64,000 nucleotides of DNA from Cypionkella psychrotolerans. Its GTDB lineage: Bacteria; Pseudomonadota; Alphaproteobacteria; Rhodobacterales; Rhodobacteraceae. Below, in pieces: positions 45,865 through 55,266 of this stretch. The position numbers and the translations under genes were made by a program. The stretch is taken from assembly GCF_001294535.1 (NCBI RefSeq), contig NZ_LGIC01000020.1, forward strand, positions 1 through 64,000, read 5' to 3'. How positions within the stretch are numbered: position 1 is the stretch's first letter; each line of letters begins with the position of its first letter. The notes under the pieces were generated by a model. It was not told the DNA's origin. It worked only from the letters and a program-made list of their open reading frames with translations, and ran no database searches.

Positions 45865-46344
45865 CCCTCTCGGCAGCCTTTGGTGGGCAAAGCCCGCAGT
45901 TCGACGCCTTCCTGTTCGCGCCGGTGGGCGAGGACCGCAATGGCATTATGATCAGCGTATTGTCAACAATGGCGATTTGGCGTCGATCCCTGGACAGAGG
46001 TTGAAACGCTTGCCGGTCTGCCGCAGACGGCGGCAGCCGACCGGCTGGACGCGCTGATCCTGACACTCGGGGATGTGCCATCCGCGCTTGCGGACCATCA
46101 CGATATCGCTTCACGGCTGATCGCGCTGCTGCCGCAGAAAGGCAGGATCCAGACCACCCTGCACAACGCGACCGGCGGTGCGGCGCCGGACGAGCGTGCG
46201 CAGGTCATCCTGTAGAGCGTGGCCGTCTTGGCCATTCTGTTCGGGCAGGCGATGGCACTACGACCTAACGCTGGCGCATCAGACGATACCGCACTAGGCG
46301 CAGCCTCTGCATCCGTGGCAGGACCGGACACCTTTTCACGCTGA
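45861..46344 (+). pseudogene. Conserved hypothetical gene, frameshift plus premature stop
   Basis: Starts GTG 45861, coupled to the PRC-barrel gene. Frame one: FLFAPVGEDRNGIMISVLST, breaking near 45972. Frame two: FGVDPWTEVETLAGLPQTAA, RLDALILTLGDVPSALADHH, IASRLIALLPQKG and a TAG at 46213. After the TAG the same frame continues with a membrane-like VAVLAILFGQAMAL and stops at 46342. I recognise the pattern (SVLSxxARxxxDPW ... L) from small alphaproteobacterial proteins with no known function. Confidence 0.6.
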
Positions 46345-46438
46345 ACCCTTGGCAGATTCTGTGCCGGTCGCGCCAGGGCCCAAAGACTGAACAACGCGCC
46401 GTGCAGACGATAAAGCAAGCCCGCGAACTTCGGGATGG

Positions 46439-46452
46439 CTGATCTGTATCAG
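46439..46452. promoter_or_regulatory. Perfect CTGAT-N4-ATCAG palindrome upstream of the alcohol dehydrogenase
   Basis: CTGATCTGTATCAG, a flawless inverted repeat, 193 bp before ATG 46646, in a region without an intact gene. Confidence 0.65.
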
Positions 46453-46645
46453 GGCGGAGGGGCAGAACCGCAGGTATTACCATAGCAGTGGGTCCGAAAA
46501 TCTGAACTGCCGGGATACGTTGATCTTGCGCGCCAGGACGGCATGATGCCGCGGCTTATCCAGTCTGCCAGCCGGGCGCTGCGATCCAACGCATACTGGG
46601 CGAGGTGGCTTTCGCAAAGTACATCCAACAAATGAGGATACCGCA

Positions 46646-47686
46646 ATGAAAGCGCTCGTTTATTCCAAATCCGGCAAAATCGCTCTGGAAGACCGCCCCA
46701 AGCCAGAGATCACCGCCCCGGGCGATGCCATCGTGCGCATCGTCCATACCACGATCTGCGGCACCGATCTGCATATCCTGAAGGGCGACGTGCCCACCGC
46801 CACGCCGGGCCGTGTCCTTGGGCACGAAGGCGTCGGCGTGATCGACAGCGTCGGTGCGGCAGTAACGTCGTTCAAGAAAGGCGATCATGTGCTGATCTCC
46901 TGCGTCAGCGCTTGCGGCACCTGTTCGTTCTGCCGCAAGCAGATGTATTCGCATTGCATCCACGGCGGCTGGATCCTTGGCAATGCGATCGACGGCACCC
47001 AGGCCGAGTTCGTGCGCACGCCCTTTGCCGATATGAGCCTTTACCACATCCCCAAAGGCGCCGACGAAGAGGCACTGGTGATGCTCAGCGACATCCTACC
47101 CACCGGGTTCGAATGCGGTGTGCTGAATGGCAAGGTGGAACCGGGATCGACGGTGGCCATCGTCGGGGCGGGGCCTGTGGGTCTTGCTGCCTTGTTGACA
47201 GCGCAGTTCTATTCACCAAGCGCGATCATCATGATCGACATCGACGATAACCGTCTGAAGATCGCCAAGACATTCGGCGCGACGGATGTGATCAACAGCG
47301 CCGATGGCAAGGCCACCGCAGCGGTGATGAAACTGACCGACAAGGCCGGCGTCGATACCGTGATCGAGGCGGTGGGCATCCCGGCCACTTTCGAGCTGTG
47401 CCAGCAGATCGTCGCGGCGGGCGGCACCATCGCCAACATCGGTGTGCATGGCAAACCGGCCGATCTGCATCTGGAAAAGCTGTGGGACCGCAACATCGCG
47501 ATCACCACGCGGCTGGTCGATACCGCGACGATCCCGATGCTGTTCAAGACGACGGCCGCAAAGACAATCGACCCGGCGCTTTTGATCTCGCACCGCTTTA
47601 CGCTGGCCGAAGGCGAAAAGGCTTACGAGACATTCGGCAATGCCGCCAAGACCAAGGCGCTGAAAGTGATCATCAGCCCGGCCTGA
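46646..47686 (+). CDS. Zinc-dependent alcohol dehydrogenase (MDR family)
   Basis: 346 residues. Catalytic zinc ligands: TICGTDLHI and GHEGVGVI; structural zinc loop CGTCSFCRKQMYSHC. Rossmann fold: VAIVGAGPVGLAALLTAQFY and IMIDIDDNRLKIAKTFGATD. Sequence pattern is that of the zinc ADH/threonine-dehydrogenase-like group acting on small alcohols or formaldehyde-related substrates; exact substrate open. It could reoxidise NADH by reducing acetaldehyde, which would suit a fermentative module, but that is inference. Confidence 0.93.
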   Translation: MKALVYSKSGKIALEDRPKPEITAPGDAIVRIVHTTICGTDLHILKGDVPTATPGRVLGHEGVGVIDSVGAAVTSFKKGDHVLISCVSACGTCSFCRKQMYSHCIHGGWILGNAIDGTQAEFVRTPFADMSLYHIPKGADEEALVMLSDILPTGFECGVLNGKVEPGSTVAIVGAGPVGLAALLTAQFYSPSAIIMIDIDDNRLKIAKTFGATDVINSADGKATAAVMKLTDKAGVDTVIEAVGIPATFELCQQIVAAGGTIANIGVHGKPADLHLEKLWDRNIAITTRLVDTATIPMLFKTTAAKTIDPALLISHRFTLAEGEKAYETFGNAAKTKALKVIISPA

Positions 47687-47821
47687 CGGCTGGTTGATAT
47701 GAAACAAGGCGGGGGTGTCGTGGCATAGTAGTCTAAACCCGCAAACAGCAAAGTGTCAGGGCCGCCCGCCAGCGGCCCGGCGCCTGTCATATCAGTGCAA
47801 TCCAGATCAGGAGTTTCCAAC

Positions 47822-48124
47822 ATGGACCCTAAATCATCATTCCTTCGCATGTATCCAGTGGGCATGGCGCTCGGCATTCTGCTTGCTTTCAGCTTTGCCT
47901 TTTGCGTCGTCTTCGGGCTGCTGTTCCCGACTGCCAAGATGTATCAGGCTTGGCTGCCGTTGTTGCCTGGCGTGACTTGGATAACCTGGCCCACCGCCTT
48001 GCTCGGGCTGGTGGAGGCATTTGCCTACGGCTGGTACATCGCGGTCATTTTCGTTCCGATCTTCAACCTCTTTGCGAGGAAGGCAAGCGAGGAAAAAGTC
48101 TCAGCCCGCTCGCCGGCCGAATGA
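47822..48124 (+). CDS. DUF5676 family membrane protein
   Basis: 100 residues from ATG 47822 (caggag upstream). Two membrane spans: GMALGILLAFSFAFCVVFGL and GLVEAFAYGWYIAVIFVPIF, with AKMYQAWLPLLPGVTWITWP between. This matches the small DUF5676 family; function unknown, frequently near metal or stress genes. Confidence 0.78.
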   Translation: MDPKSSFLRMYPVGMALGILLAFSFAFCVVFGLLFPTAKMYQAWLPLLPGVTWITWPTALLGLVEAFAYGWYIAVIFVPIFNLFARKASEEKVSARSPAE

Positions 48125-48219
48125 CAGACCAGTACAATCATGTGATCACGCCGACAGCCCGCCTCGTTTTGCCTTTCGATCCGGTCAACTCATCCGATCC
48201 AATCCAGGAATTTCCAACA

Positions 48220-48309
48220 TGAACGACACGTCAGGCCTTATTCTCGTCACCGGCTCGAACGGGCGGATCGGGAGCGCGATCATGCCGCGCCTGACCGGCA
48301 AGTACGTCA
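48220..48309 (+). pseudogene. N-terminal stub of an NAD-dependent epimerase/dehydratase
   Basis: MNDTSGLILVTGSNGRIGSA and IMPRLTGKY match the start of the epimerase at 63985 (-) almost exactly, including the preceding leader (caggaatttccaac versus caggagttaccaat). Homology stops at about 48309, where the 3' end of the galU remnant begins on the other strand; the downstream open frame is antisense galU. This is a deletion junction. Confidence 0.75.
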
Positions 48310-49227
48310 AAGTGCGTGCAGGGCAGGTTCAAGAAACAATCCGACGGTATCCAGACTTTGGATTTTGCTGTTTCTCTCGGGCCCCTCTGAGCGTGCGATG
48401 GACGGCTGGGCGTTCATCCGACCTAACTTGATCGCCACCTGACGCGCGATCGAGGCCGCAAGCAAACCATCATGGGACCCGCAGTCGTATCGAGTGCCGG
48501 AAAACCGGAACGCGTTCAGCGGCACGGATCGGGTCGCAACTGCAATGGCGTCGGTCAACTGTAAGCTCGCCCCCGGGGCCTTTCGGCGTGTGGTCCAGAA
48601 CGTCGAAGATCATCGGCTGCAGAATATAGCGTCCGACGGCGGCGAGCGACGAAGGTGCGGTGCCCAAAGGCGGTTTTTCCACCATGCCGCCGACCGGAAT
48701 ACACATTTCTGTCGCGGAACCGCCGGGGGCGAATATCCCGTATCGGCTTGTTTCATGATCCGGCACCGTCATCGCTGCAATCATATGCCCGTAACGATAA
48801 TGTTCCGCCATCTCGGCCAGAGCGCCACGGTCCATGATGATATCGTCCGGCAGAATGACCCCGAACGGTCCCGGCAGGTCAGTCCCCTGCAGAGCAGAAT
48901 TGCATGGCTAAGGCCCATCGGCGCAGCTTGGTTTACATACACGATCTCGGGGCCTGCCTGTGCAGCCCCTAGCCGACTCGCCGCCTCCTCGATCGATGGG
49001 TAGGCCACGTGGCCAAGAAATTCGCAGATTGCAGGCTTCTTGTCACTGACGACGACGATGATCCGTTCGGCTCCCGCCTCGATGGCCTCGTCGATGGCGA
49101 ACTGGATGACCGAACTGTCATAGATCGGCAAAAGCTCTTTCGCCGTTACCTGCGTTGCGGGCAGCATGCGCTTACCCTTGCCAGCAGCAGGAATGATGAC
49201 TGTTCTGATGGTTTTGATTGGCTGCAT
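48307..49227 (-). pseudogene. galU: UTP-glucose-1-phosphate uridylyltransferase, frameshifted
   Basis: Start MQPIKTIRTVIIPAAGKGKR (ATG 49227), with TxxxxKELLPIYDSSVIQFA and VSDKKPAICEFLGH. A shift near 48870 after ILLCRG moves to MDRGALAEMAEHYRYGHMIA, FAPGGSATEMCIPVGGMVEK and IFDVLDHTPKGPGGE. A second shift near 48555 gives TDAIAVATRSVPLNAFRFSG, TRYDCGSHDGLLAAS. Normal galU makes UDP-glucose from glucose 1-phosphate, the first step of glucan synthesis. All catalytic elements are recognisable but in three frames. Confidence 0.85.
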
Positions 49228-49311
49228 CACCCTCACGGTGGACAGTTCCGATAAGATGCCGCAGTCCTTCGGAATGAATTCAGCCGGTCGGCGCGCCACC
49301 TTCGTGAACAA

Positions 49312-49831
49312 TTGTATTTGAAGGTCATATCAACGAGGTAGTTTTTGACGGGCGAAGCGATGAAGCGTTTGACGACGCTACGAAGACGGCTTTTCGCTTG
49401 CCCTCCGTGATGCGGCGGCGTACTTATTCGACTCCGCGCCGATCAGTTGCTGCACAAACTTGGGCAAACACTAGGCCGCATACGATCCCTGTCAGCTAAC
49501 GCAAATCAGCGACATCGACTTTTATCTTGTGACAGACTTCGGCGGCAGATCTCGTGGTCCAACAGCCGATAACCGTGCGTTGCTGCACGAGGTGGGTCGA
49601 ATTGGTAGCCACTGTTGCGTTGGTGGCGAACCAGAATGCTTTGAGCCCCAGCCATGGGGGATCGGGATCAACGTCCTGGCTTGCCCACAGCGTCCGGTGG
49701 AGGACCGCCCTAATTTATCTTTCCAGAAGCTAACATCGGGCAGTCACCGACCGCGACACAAGTCGTATGGCGGTGTCATCTGCGAAAGAGAGCGCAAGCG
49801 ACTGCGCCCAACCGATTAGAAGGAGGCTGTC
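49312..49831. other. Intergenic region before gnd
   Basis: 520 bp between the galU remnant and gnd. The open frames here lack starts, ribosome sites or motifs. The only clear element is a Crp/Fnr-like box at 49496. The gnd ribosome site (agaaggaggctgtc) is at the right end. Confidence 0.5.
49496..49509. promoter_or_regulatory. CTAAC-GCAA-ATCAG box upstream of the gnd operon
   Basis: CTAACGCAAATCAG followed by CG, matching 12 of 14 positions of the site at 44908. It is 322 bp before gnd and 268 bp before the galU remnant, so a long leader or a distal promoter would be needed. Confidence 0.5.
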
Positions 49832-51304
49832 ATGGCATCTCAAAGTGCGGTGCCGTCGAGGGCGGACATCGGCGTGATCGGTCTGGGCGTGATGGGCAGC
49901 AACTTGGCGCTCAACATCGAGGATCACGGATTCCGGGTGGCACTGTGGAATCTTACCCATGCGTCGGTTACCCGGCTTATCGAGGACTCTGACGCAAACA
50001 GGCAATTTGTCGGCACCAGAACGCTTGAGGAGTTCGCCGCCGTCCTCGATCGACCGCGCCGCATCTTGTTGATGATCAAGGCCGGTGCTCCGGTCAACGA
50101 AATGCTTGAGAAACTTGCGCCGCTTCTTGCGCCGGACGACGTTATCGTGGACGGCGGCAACTCCCTGTTCACCGATACGCAGCGGCGTGAGGTATTTCTG
50201 CGTGCTAGCGGCGTACGCTTTATCGGCATGGGCGTGTCGGGCGGCGAAGAGGGCGCGCGCAATGGACCATCGCTGATGCCCGGCGGTGACCGAACAGCCT
50301 ACAATCACCTGCGGCCGATCCTCGAGTCCATCGCCGCAAAGACCGACTCGGGGCCATGTGTCACCTATGTTGGGCCCGATGGGGCCGGCCATTTCGTCAA
50401 GACGGTTCACAACGGCATCGAATACGGCGTCATGCAACTGATCGCCGAGGCTTACGATCTGTTGCGTCGCGGGCTGGGTCTTTCGGCGGCGCAGACGTCG
50501 GCGATCTTTGCCAATTGGAACGGCGGCCCGCTGGCGTCCTACCTGATCGAGATCGCGGCACAGGTGCTGTCAGTGCGCGACCCCGAGACCGGCAATCCAC
50601 TAGTCGAGATGATCCTTGATCAGGCGGGACAAAAAGGCACCGGCAAGTGGACCGCGCAGGCCGCTCTGGATCTTGGCGTGCCGGTCCCGACCATCGCCGC
50701 CGCCATCGATGCGCGGGTGCTGTCCAGTATGAAGGCCGAACGCGTCCACGCGAGCCAACTGCTGGTGAGCGACGCCACGGCCCGCATGGCGGGCGACACT
50801 GATGAGCTCGCCCGTTCCATTCGCGATGCGCTTGGCGCGGCTATCGCCTGCACCTATGCTCAGGGTTTTGCCCTGCTGCGCGCGGCCTCGGCCGAATATG
50901 ACTGGGACGTTGACATGCGCGAGATCGCGCGCATCTGGAAGGGCGGCTGTATTATCCGCGCGCGCCTGCTGGACCCCATCATACAGGCGTTCGGGCGTGC
51001 CCCGGACCTGGCGAACCTGCTGCTCGACGCCGATTTCCGGCCCGAGGTGCTGGCGGGAGAGGCCGCTTTGCGACTTACCATAGGAACCGCGGTTGAACAT
51101 GGCATCCCGGTGCCTGGACTGTCAGCCACGCTCGGCTATTTCGACAGTTATCGCAGTGCCGTCCTGCCGCAGAATCTGACCCAGGCCCAGCGTGATCTTT
51201 TCGGTGCCCACACCTATCAGCGCATTGATCGGCCCGACGCGGGTTTCGTGCACACGGACTGGCCGGGGCTGATCGCATCGGCCGCGACTGGGGGCAAGTC
51301 GTGA
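49832..51304 (+). CDS. gnd: 6-phosphogluconate dehydrogenase, decarboxylating
   Basis: 490 residues, a full-length enzyme. NADP site: IGVIGLGVMGSNLALNIEDH. Substrate motifs: VDGGNSLFTDTQRREVFL, GMGVSGGEEGARNGPSLMPG and GHFVKTVHNGIEYGVMQLIA (catalytic Lys). RLTIGTAVEHGIPVPGLSAT is close to the usual C-terminal half. It oxidises 6-phosphogluconate to ribulose 5-phosphate and CO2. Strong aaggagg ribosome site. First gene of a six-gene carbon operon. Confidence 0.95.
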   Translation: MASQSAVPSRADIGVIGLGVMGSNLALNIEDHGFRVALWNLTHASVTRLIEDSDANRQFVGTRTLEEFAAVLDRPRRILLMIKAGAPVNEMLEKLAPLLAPDDVIVDGGNSLFTDTQRREVFLRASGVRFIGMGVSGGEEGARNGPSLMPGGDRTAYNHLRPILESIAAKTDSGPCVTYVGPDGAGHFVKTVHNGIEYGVMQLIAEAYDLLRRGLGLSAAQTSAIFANWNGGPLASYLIEIAAQVLSVRDPETGNPLVEMILDQAGQKGTGKWTAQAALDLGVPVPTIAAAIDARVLSSMKAERVHASQLLVSDATARMAGDTDELARSIRDALGAAIACTYAQGFALLRAASAEYDWDVDMREIARIWKGGCIIRARLLDPIIQAFGRAPDLANLLLDADFRPEVLAGEAALRLTIGTAVEHGIPVPGLSATLGYFDSYRSAVLPQNLTQAQRDLFGAHTYQRIDRPDAGFVHTDWPGLIASAATGGKS

Positions 51305-51382
51305 CCGCCCGCGGTGTTCACACCGCGGACACCCGGCACTACCGGGGGCTTCCGCGTCAAGAATGGCGCGACGGAGAATACT

Positions 51383-52792
51383 ATGGTCGGTAACAACGGT
51401 TCCGAACCGCAGTCTGACGCCTTGGTCCTGTTTGGCGTAACCGGGGACCTCGCCCGCAAGAAGATCTTCCCGGCGCTCTACGCCATGGCAAAGCACGGTG
51501 CCCTCGACATCCCCGTCATAGGTGTCGCGGGGTCGAACTGGAGTCCGGCGCAGCTGCGCCAGCGGGCCACGGAGGCGATCAAGGAATCCGGTGGGATCGA
51601 CAACAAGACAGCCTTTGATCATCTGCTTTCCATGCTTGGTTATGTGAGTGGCGACTATAAAGAAGCCGACACTTTTGCGGCGTTAAAAAAGGCACTGGGG
51701 GACGCGCGGCGTCCCGTCCACTATCTGGCCATCCCGCCTGTCTTGTTCGAGCCTGTCATCAACGGACTGGACGTTGCAGGTCTGGCCAAACAGGGACGCA
51801 TCATTGTCGAAAAGCCATTCGGCCGCGATCTGGCCTCGGCGCGTGACCTCAACCGCGTGCTGCGGTCGGTTTTCGCGGACGAGGCGATCTTTGGGATTGA
51901 TCACTTTCTCGGCAAGGAGGCGATCATGAACATCCTCTACTTCCGCTTTGCCAATTCCTTTCTTGAGCCGATCTGGAACCGCGCGCATGTGGCCAGCGTA
52001 CAGATCACGCTGGCTGAGGAGTTCGGTGTCGTGGGGCGCGGCACGTTTTACGAGAGCGCCGGGACCCTGCGCGATGTGGTCCAGAATCATCTGTTCCAGA
52101 TCGTCGCTTTACTGGCGATGGAGCCACCGGCATGTCAGGGGTTCGAGGTCGTGCATGCCGAAAAGCTCAAGGTGTTCCGGGCGATGCGCCCGCTGCAACC
52201 CAATGATCTGGTGCGGGGCCAGTATCGCGGCTACCGCCAAGAGGCCGGGGTGGCGAAAAACTCTGACGTCGAGACGTTTTGCGCCCTGCGACTGTTCATC
52301 GATTCAGGGCGCTGGGACGGCGTGCCGTGGTATCTGCGCTCGGGTAAATGTCTGGCAGACACGGTGGCAGAGGTGCTGGTGGAATTGCAGCCGCCGCCAC
52401 AGCGACTTTTCGACGATGCGAAGGCGGCGAAGGGCCGCGCCAATTATCTGCGCTTCCGGCTCTCACCCCAACCCGCCATCGCGCTGGCTGCGCGCGTCAA
52501 GCTTGCAGGCAAGGCATTCACCGGAGAGCAGCGCGAGCTTTACCTGCTGGACGAGGAGCTCGAGCAACAATCGCCATATGAGCGCCTGTTGGGTGATGCC
52601 ATCGCCGGTCAAGGCGCCCTGTTCGCCCGCGCAGACTGTATCGAAGCCGCTTGGGCGGTGGTGGGTCTCGTGCTGACAAAGCATCAGCGTGTTACGCCAT
52701 ACGAACCCGGAAGTTGGGGGCCGAAACAGGCAGATGCGCTTATTGCTGCGAGCGGAAGCTGGTACAACCCCAAGCCAGAGGAGATGGAATGA
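51383..52792 (+). CDS. zwf: Glucose-6-phosphate 1-dehydrogenase
   Basis: 469 residues from ATG 51383 (ggagaat upstream; the earlier ATG 51314 lacks a site). NADP loop: [20 protein letters not shown]. Active site [20 protein letters not shown], with [13 protein letters not shown] before it. Ends normally. It feeds glucose 6-phosphate into the pentose phosphate route. No 6-phosphogluconolactonase gene is found in the operon. Its stop overlaps the HAD start (ATGA). Confidence 0.95.
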   Translation: MVGNNGSEPQSDALVLFGVTGDLARKKIFPALYAMAKHGALDIPVIGVAGSNWSPAQLRQRATEAIKESGGIDNKTAFDHLLSMLGYVSGDYKEADTFAALKKALGDARRPVHYLAIPPVLFEPVINGLDVAGLAKQGRIIVEKPFGRDLASARDLNRVLRSVFADEAIFGIDHFLGKEAIMNILYFRFANSFLEPIWNRAHVASVQITLAEEFGVVGRGTFYESAGTLRDVVQNHLFQIVALLAMEPPACQGFEVVHAEKLKVFRAMRPLQPNDLVRGQYRGYRQEAGVAKNSDVETFCALRLFIDSGRWDGVPWYLRSGKCLADTVAEVLVELQPPPQRLFDDAKAAKGRANYLRFRLSPQPAIALAARVKLAGKAFTGEQRELYLLDEELEQQSPYERLLGDAIAGQGALFARADCIEAAWAVVGLVLTKHQRVTPYEPGSWGPKQADALIAASGSWYNPKPEEME

Positions 52793-53493
52793 TGCCGCTG
52801 GATGAGGTCGTATTCCTGTTGGATGTGGATAATACCCTGCTTGATAACGATCGAATTGTGGCGGATCTTGACGAACATCTGGGCCGCGAGTTTGGCCGCG
52901 AAAGCCGGGACCGGTACTGGAAAATCTTCGAAGCGTTGCGCGATGAGGTCGGCTATTCCGATTACCTCGGTGCCTTGCAGCGCTATCGGATCGAGGATCT
53001 GACCGATCCAAGACTGCTGATGATGTCCTGCTTTCTGGTGGACTACCCGTTTGCGAAACGACTTTATCCCGGCGCGCAGGACGTCATTCAGCATCTTGGC
53101 AAATGGGGTCCGACGGTCATCCTGTCGGATGGCGACGTGGTGTTTCAGCCGCGCAAGGCAAAGCGATCGGGATTATGGGATGCTGTCGAGGGTCGGGTGC
53201 TGATTTACCTGAACAAAGAGCAGATGCTGACGGAAGTCGAAAGCCGCTATCCGGCGCGCCATTACGTCATGGTGGACGACAAACTGCGCATTCTGGCGGC
53301 GATGAAAAGCATCTGGGGCGACCGCTTGACTACCGTCTTTCCGCGTCAGGGACACTACGCCTTCGATGCAGACATCATCGCCAAGTTTCCGCCGGCGGAT
53401 CTGACCATCGAACACATCAGCGATCTGCTCAATGCTGACTTACCGACCTTGCTGGGCTTTTCCGAGGTGGGACGTCACGGCGCGAAGCAATGA
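52789..53493 (+). CDS. HAD-superfamily hydrolase
   Basis: 234 residues, coupled to zwf by ATGA. Motif I is complete here: [13 protein letters not shown] (DxDxT). Motif [18 protein letters not shown], motif III around [13 protein letters not shown], motif [16 protein letters not shown] cap-1 type helical insert lies between motifs I and II. Probably a sugar phosphate phosphatase in the pathway; substrate not predictable. Unlike the HAD at 39021, all catalytic Asp residues are present. Confidence 0.85.
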   Translation: MMPLDEVVFLLDVDNTLLDNDRIVADLDEHLGREFGRESRDRYWKIFEALRDEVGYSDYLGALQRYRIEDLTDPRLLMMSCFLVDYPFAKRLYPGAQDVIQHLGKWGPTVILSDGDVVFQPRKAKRSGLWDAVEGRVLIYLNKEQMLTEVESRYPARHYVMVDDKLRILAAMKSIWGDRLTTVFPRQGHYAFDADIIAKFPPADLTIEHISDLLNADLPTLLGFSEVGRHGAKQ

Positions 53494-53529
53494 GCCGGGT
53501 GGACACGGACCCAACGATGGAGGCGCAGC

Positions 53530-55206
53530 ATGAGTAACGCAAAAGAGCCGATACCGAAAACAGTCCCTCGGGCAGGTCTACTTGCCGCGCCTTCGATGCT
53601 GGTCAATATACCAACGTTGATCACGGCGTATTTCTGCGAACGGCCCGATCTTTTGGTAGCGGCGCAGCAGGTTGCATTTGGCACCTCGGGGCATCGCGGT
53701 TCGGCATTCGATAAAACCTTCAACGAATGGCACGTGCTGGCGATCAGCCAGGCCATTTGCGACTATCGCAAGCAACGGGGCATCGACGGCCCGCTGTATC
53801 TCGGCATCGACACGCACGCGCTGTCCGCACCGGCCTGCGCCAGTGCGCTTGAAATCCTCGCGGCCAACGGCGTGAACGTCATGATTGCCGAAAACGACGA
53901 ATATACACCGACGCCTGCGATTTCGCACGCGATCCTGAGCTACAACCGCAGGCGAAAGAATGGACTGGCCGACGGCATCGTGATCACGCCGTCGCACAAT
54001 CCGCCCGAAAGCGGCGGCTTCAAATACAACCCACCGAACGGCGGGCCCGCCGACAAGGACATCACCGACTGGATCGAAATCAGGGCGAACGCGCTTCTTG
54101 CCAACGACCTGAAGGACATCAAACGCATTGGATACGACCGGGCGCTGCGTGCGGGTACGACCCACCGCCACGATTATGTCACCGCTTATGTGAACGACCT
54201 TGCCAACGTGATTGACTTGGAGGCCATTCGCGGCGCGGACATTCAGATGGGCGTCGATCCCCTTGGGGGTGCGGGGGTGCATTATTGGCCCCGGATTGCC
54301 GACCGTTACCGGCTGAACCTGACCGTCGTCAACGACACCGTCGATGCGACGTTTCGGTTCATGACACTTGATTGGGATGGCCGCATCCGCATGGACCCAT
54401 CATCGCCCTATGCGATGCAAAGCCTGATCGGGCTGAAAGATCGTTTCGACATCGCCTTCGCCTGCGACACCGATCACGACCGCCACGGCATCGTGACGCA
54501 AAGTAGCGGTCTGATGCCGCCCAATCATTTTCTTGCCGTGGCGATCGACTACCTGTTTCAAAACCGGCCGCAATGGCGCAAGGACGCCGCCATCGGCAAG
54601 ACCATCGTCAGCAGCACCATGATCGACCGTGTGGCCGCGAGGCTGGGCCGCAGGCTTTATGAAGTGCCGGTCGGGTTCAAGTGGTTCGTGGACGGATTTT
54701 TCGACGGATCCCTCGGGTTTGGCGGCGAAGAAAGCGCCGGCGCGTCATTCCTGCGCAGAGATGGCAGCGTCTGGACGACCGACAAGGACGGCATGATTGC
54801 AGCGCTGCTCGCCGCGGAAATCACGGCGCGGATGGAACGCGATCCCGGCGAGATCTATGGTGATCTGGCATGCGAATTTGGCGAGCCGAGATTCGAACGG
54901 GTCGATGCGCCCGCGACAGCGACGGAAAAGTCGCGATTGTCCAAGCTCACACCAGCGCAAATAAAGTCGAAAGAATTGGCCGGTGAAAAGATTAAAAACA
55001 TTCAGACCCAGGCACCGGGCAACGGTGCTGCAATGGGCGGAGTGAAAGTGATTACTGAACACGGCTGGTTTGCCGCGCGGCCCTCGGGCACCGAAGACCT
55101 CTACAAGATTTATGCTGAAAGCTTTCGGGGCGCGGATCATCTGCGCCAGATCCTGGAGGAAGCGCAGGCAATCGTCAGCGACACGCTGGCGGCGGAGCGC
55201 CTTTGA
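53530..55206 (+). CDS. pgm: Phosphoglucomutase (alpha-D-glucose-specific)
   Basis: 558 residues. Catalytic phosphoserine loop [20 protein letters not shown]; metal loop [11 protein letters not shown]; sugar loop [20 protein letters not shown]; phosphate-binding end [16 protein letters not shown]. The bacterial alpha-PGM group has this length and motif set. It converts glucose 1-phosphate, the expected product of the next gene, to glucose 6-phosphate, the substrate of zwf. Confidence 0.95.
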   Translation: MSNAKEPIPKTVPRAGLLAAPSMLVNIPTLITAYFCERPDLLVAAQQVAFGTSGHRGSAFDKTFNEWHVLAISQAICDYRKQRGIDGPLYLGIDTHALSAPACASALEILAANGVNVMIAENDEYTPTPAISHAILSYNRRRKNGLADGIVITPSHNPPESGGFKYNPPNGGPADKDITDWIEIRANALLANDLKDIKRIGYDRALRAGTTHRHDYVTAYVNDLANVIDLEAIRGADIQMGVDPLGGAGVHYWPRIADRYRLNLTVVNDTVDATFRFMTLDWDGRIRMDPSSPYAMQSLIGLKDRFDIAFACDTDHDRHGIVTQSSGLMPPNHFLAVAIDYLFQNRPQWRKDAAIGKTIVSSTMIDRVAARLGRRLYEVPVGFKWFVDGFFDGSLGFGGEESAGASFLRRDGSVWTTDKDGMIAALLAAEITARMERDPGEIYGDLACEFGEPRFERVDAPATATEKSRLSKLTPAQIKSKELAGEKIKNIQTQAPGNGAAMGGVKVITEHGWFAARPSGTEDLYKIYAESFRGADHLRQILEEAQAIVSDTLAAERL

Positions 55207-55266
55207 AAGAGGTGTGCAACGCAGCGGCGTCGCGCATTCAGTCGAAGCCATCACCGGAGGAACACC

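Noticed and set aside
47797-47810. GCAATCCAGATCAG before DUF5676 as a CTGAT-type box
   Set aside because: Only the ATCAG half matches, and it overlaps the ribosome-site region of the DUF5676 gene.
49529-49819. 96-codon plus-strand frame before gnd
   Set aside because: No ribosome site and no recognisable motif; it ends directly at the gnd leader.
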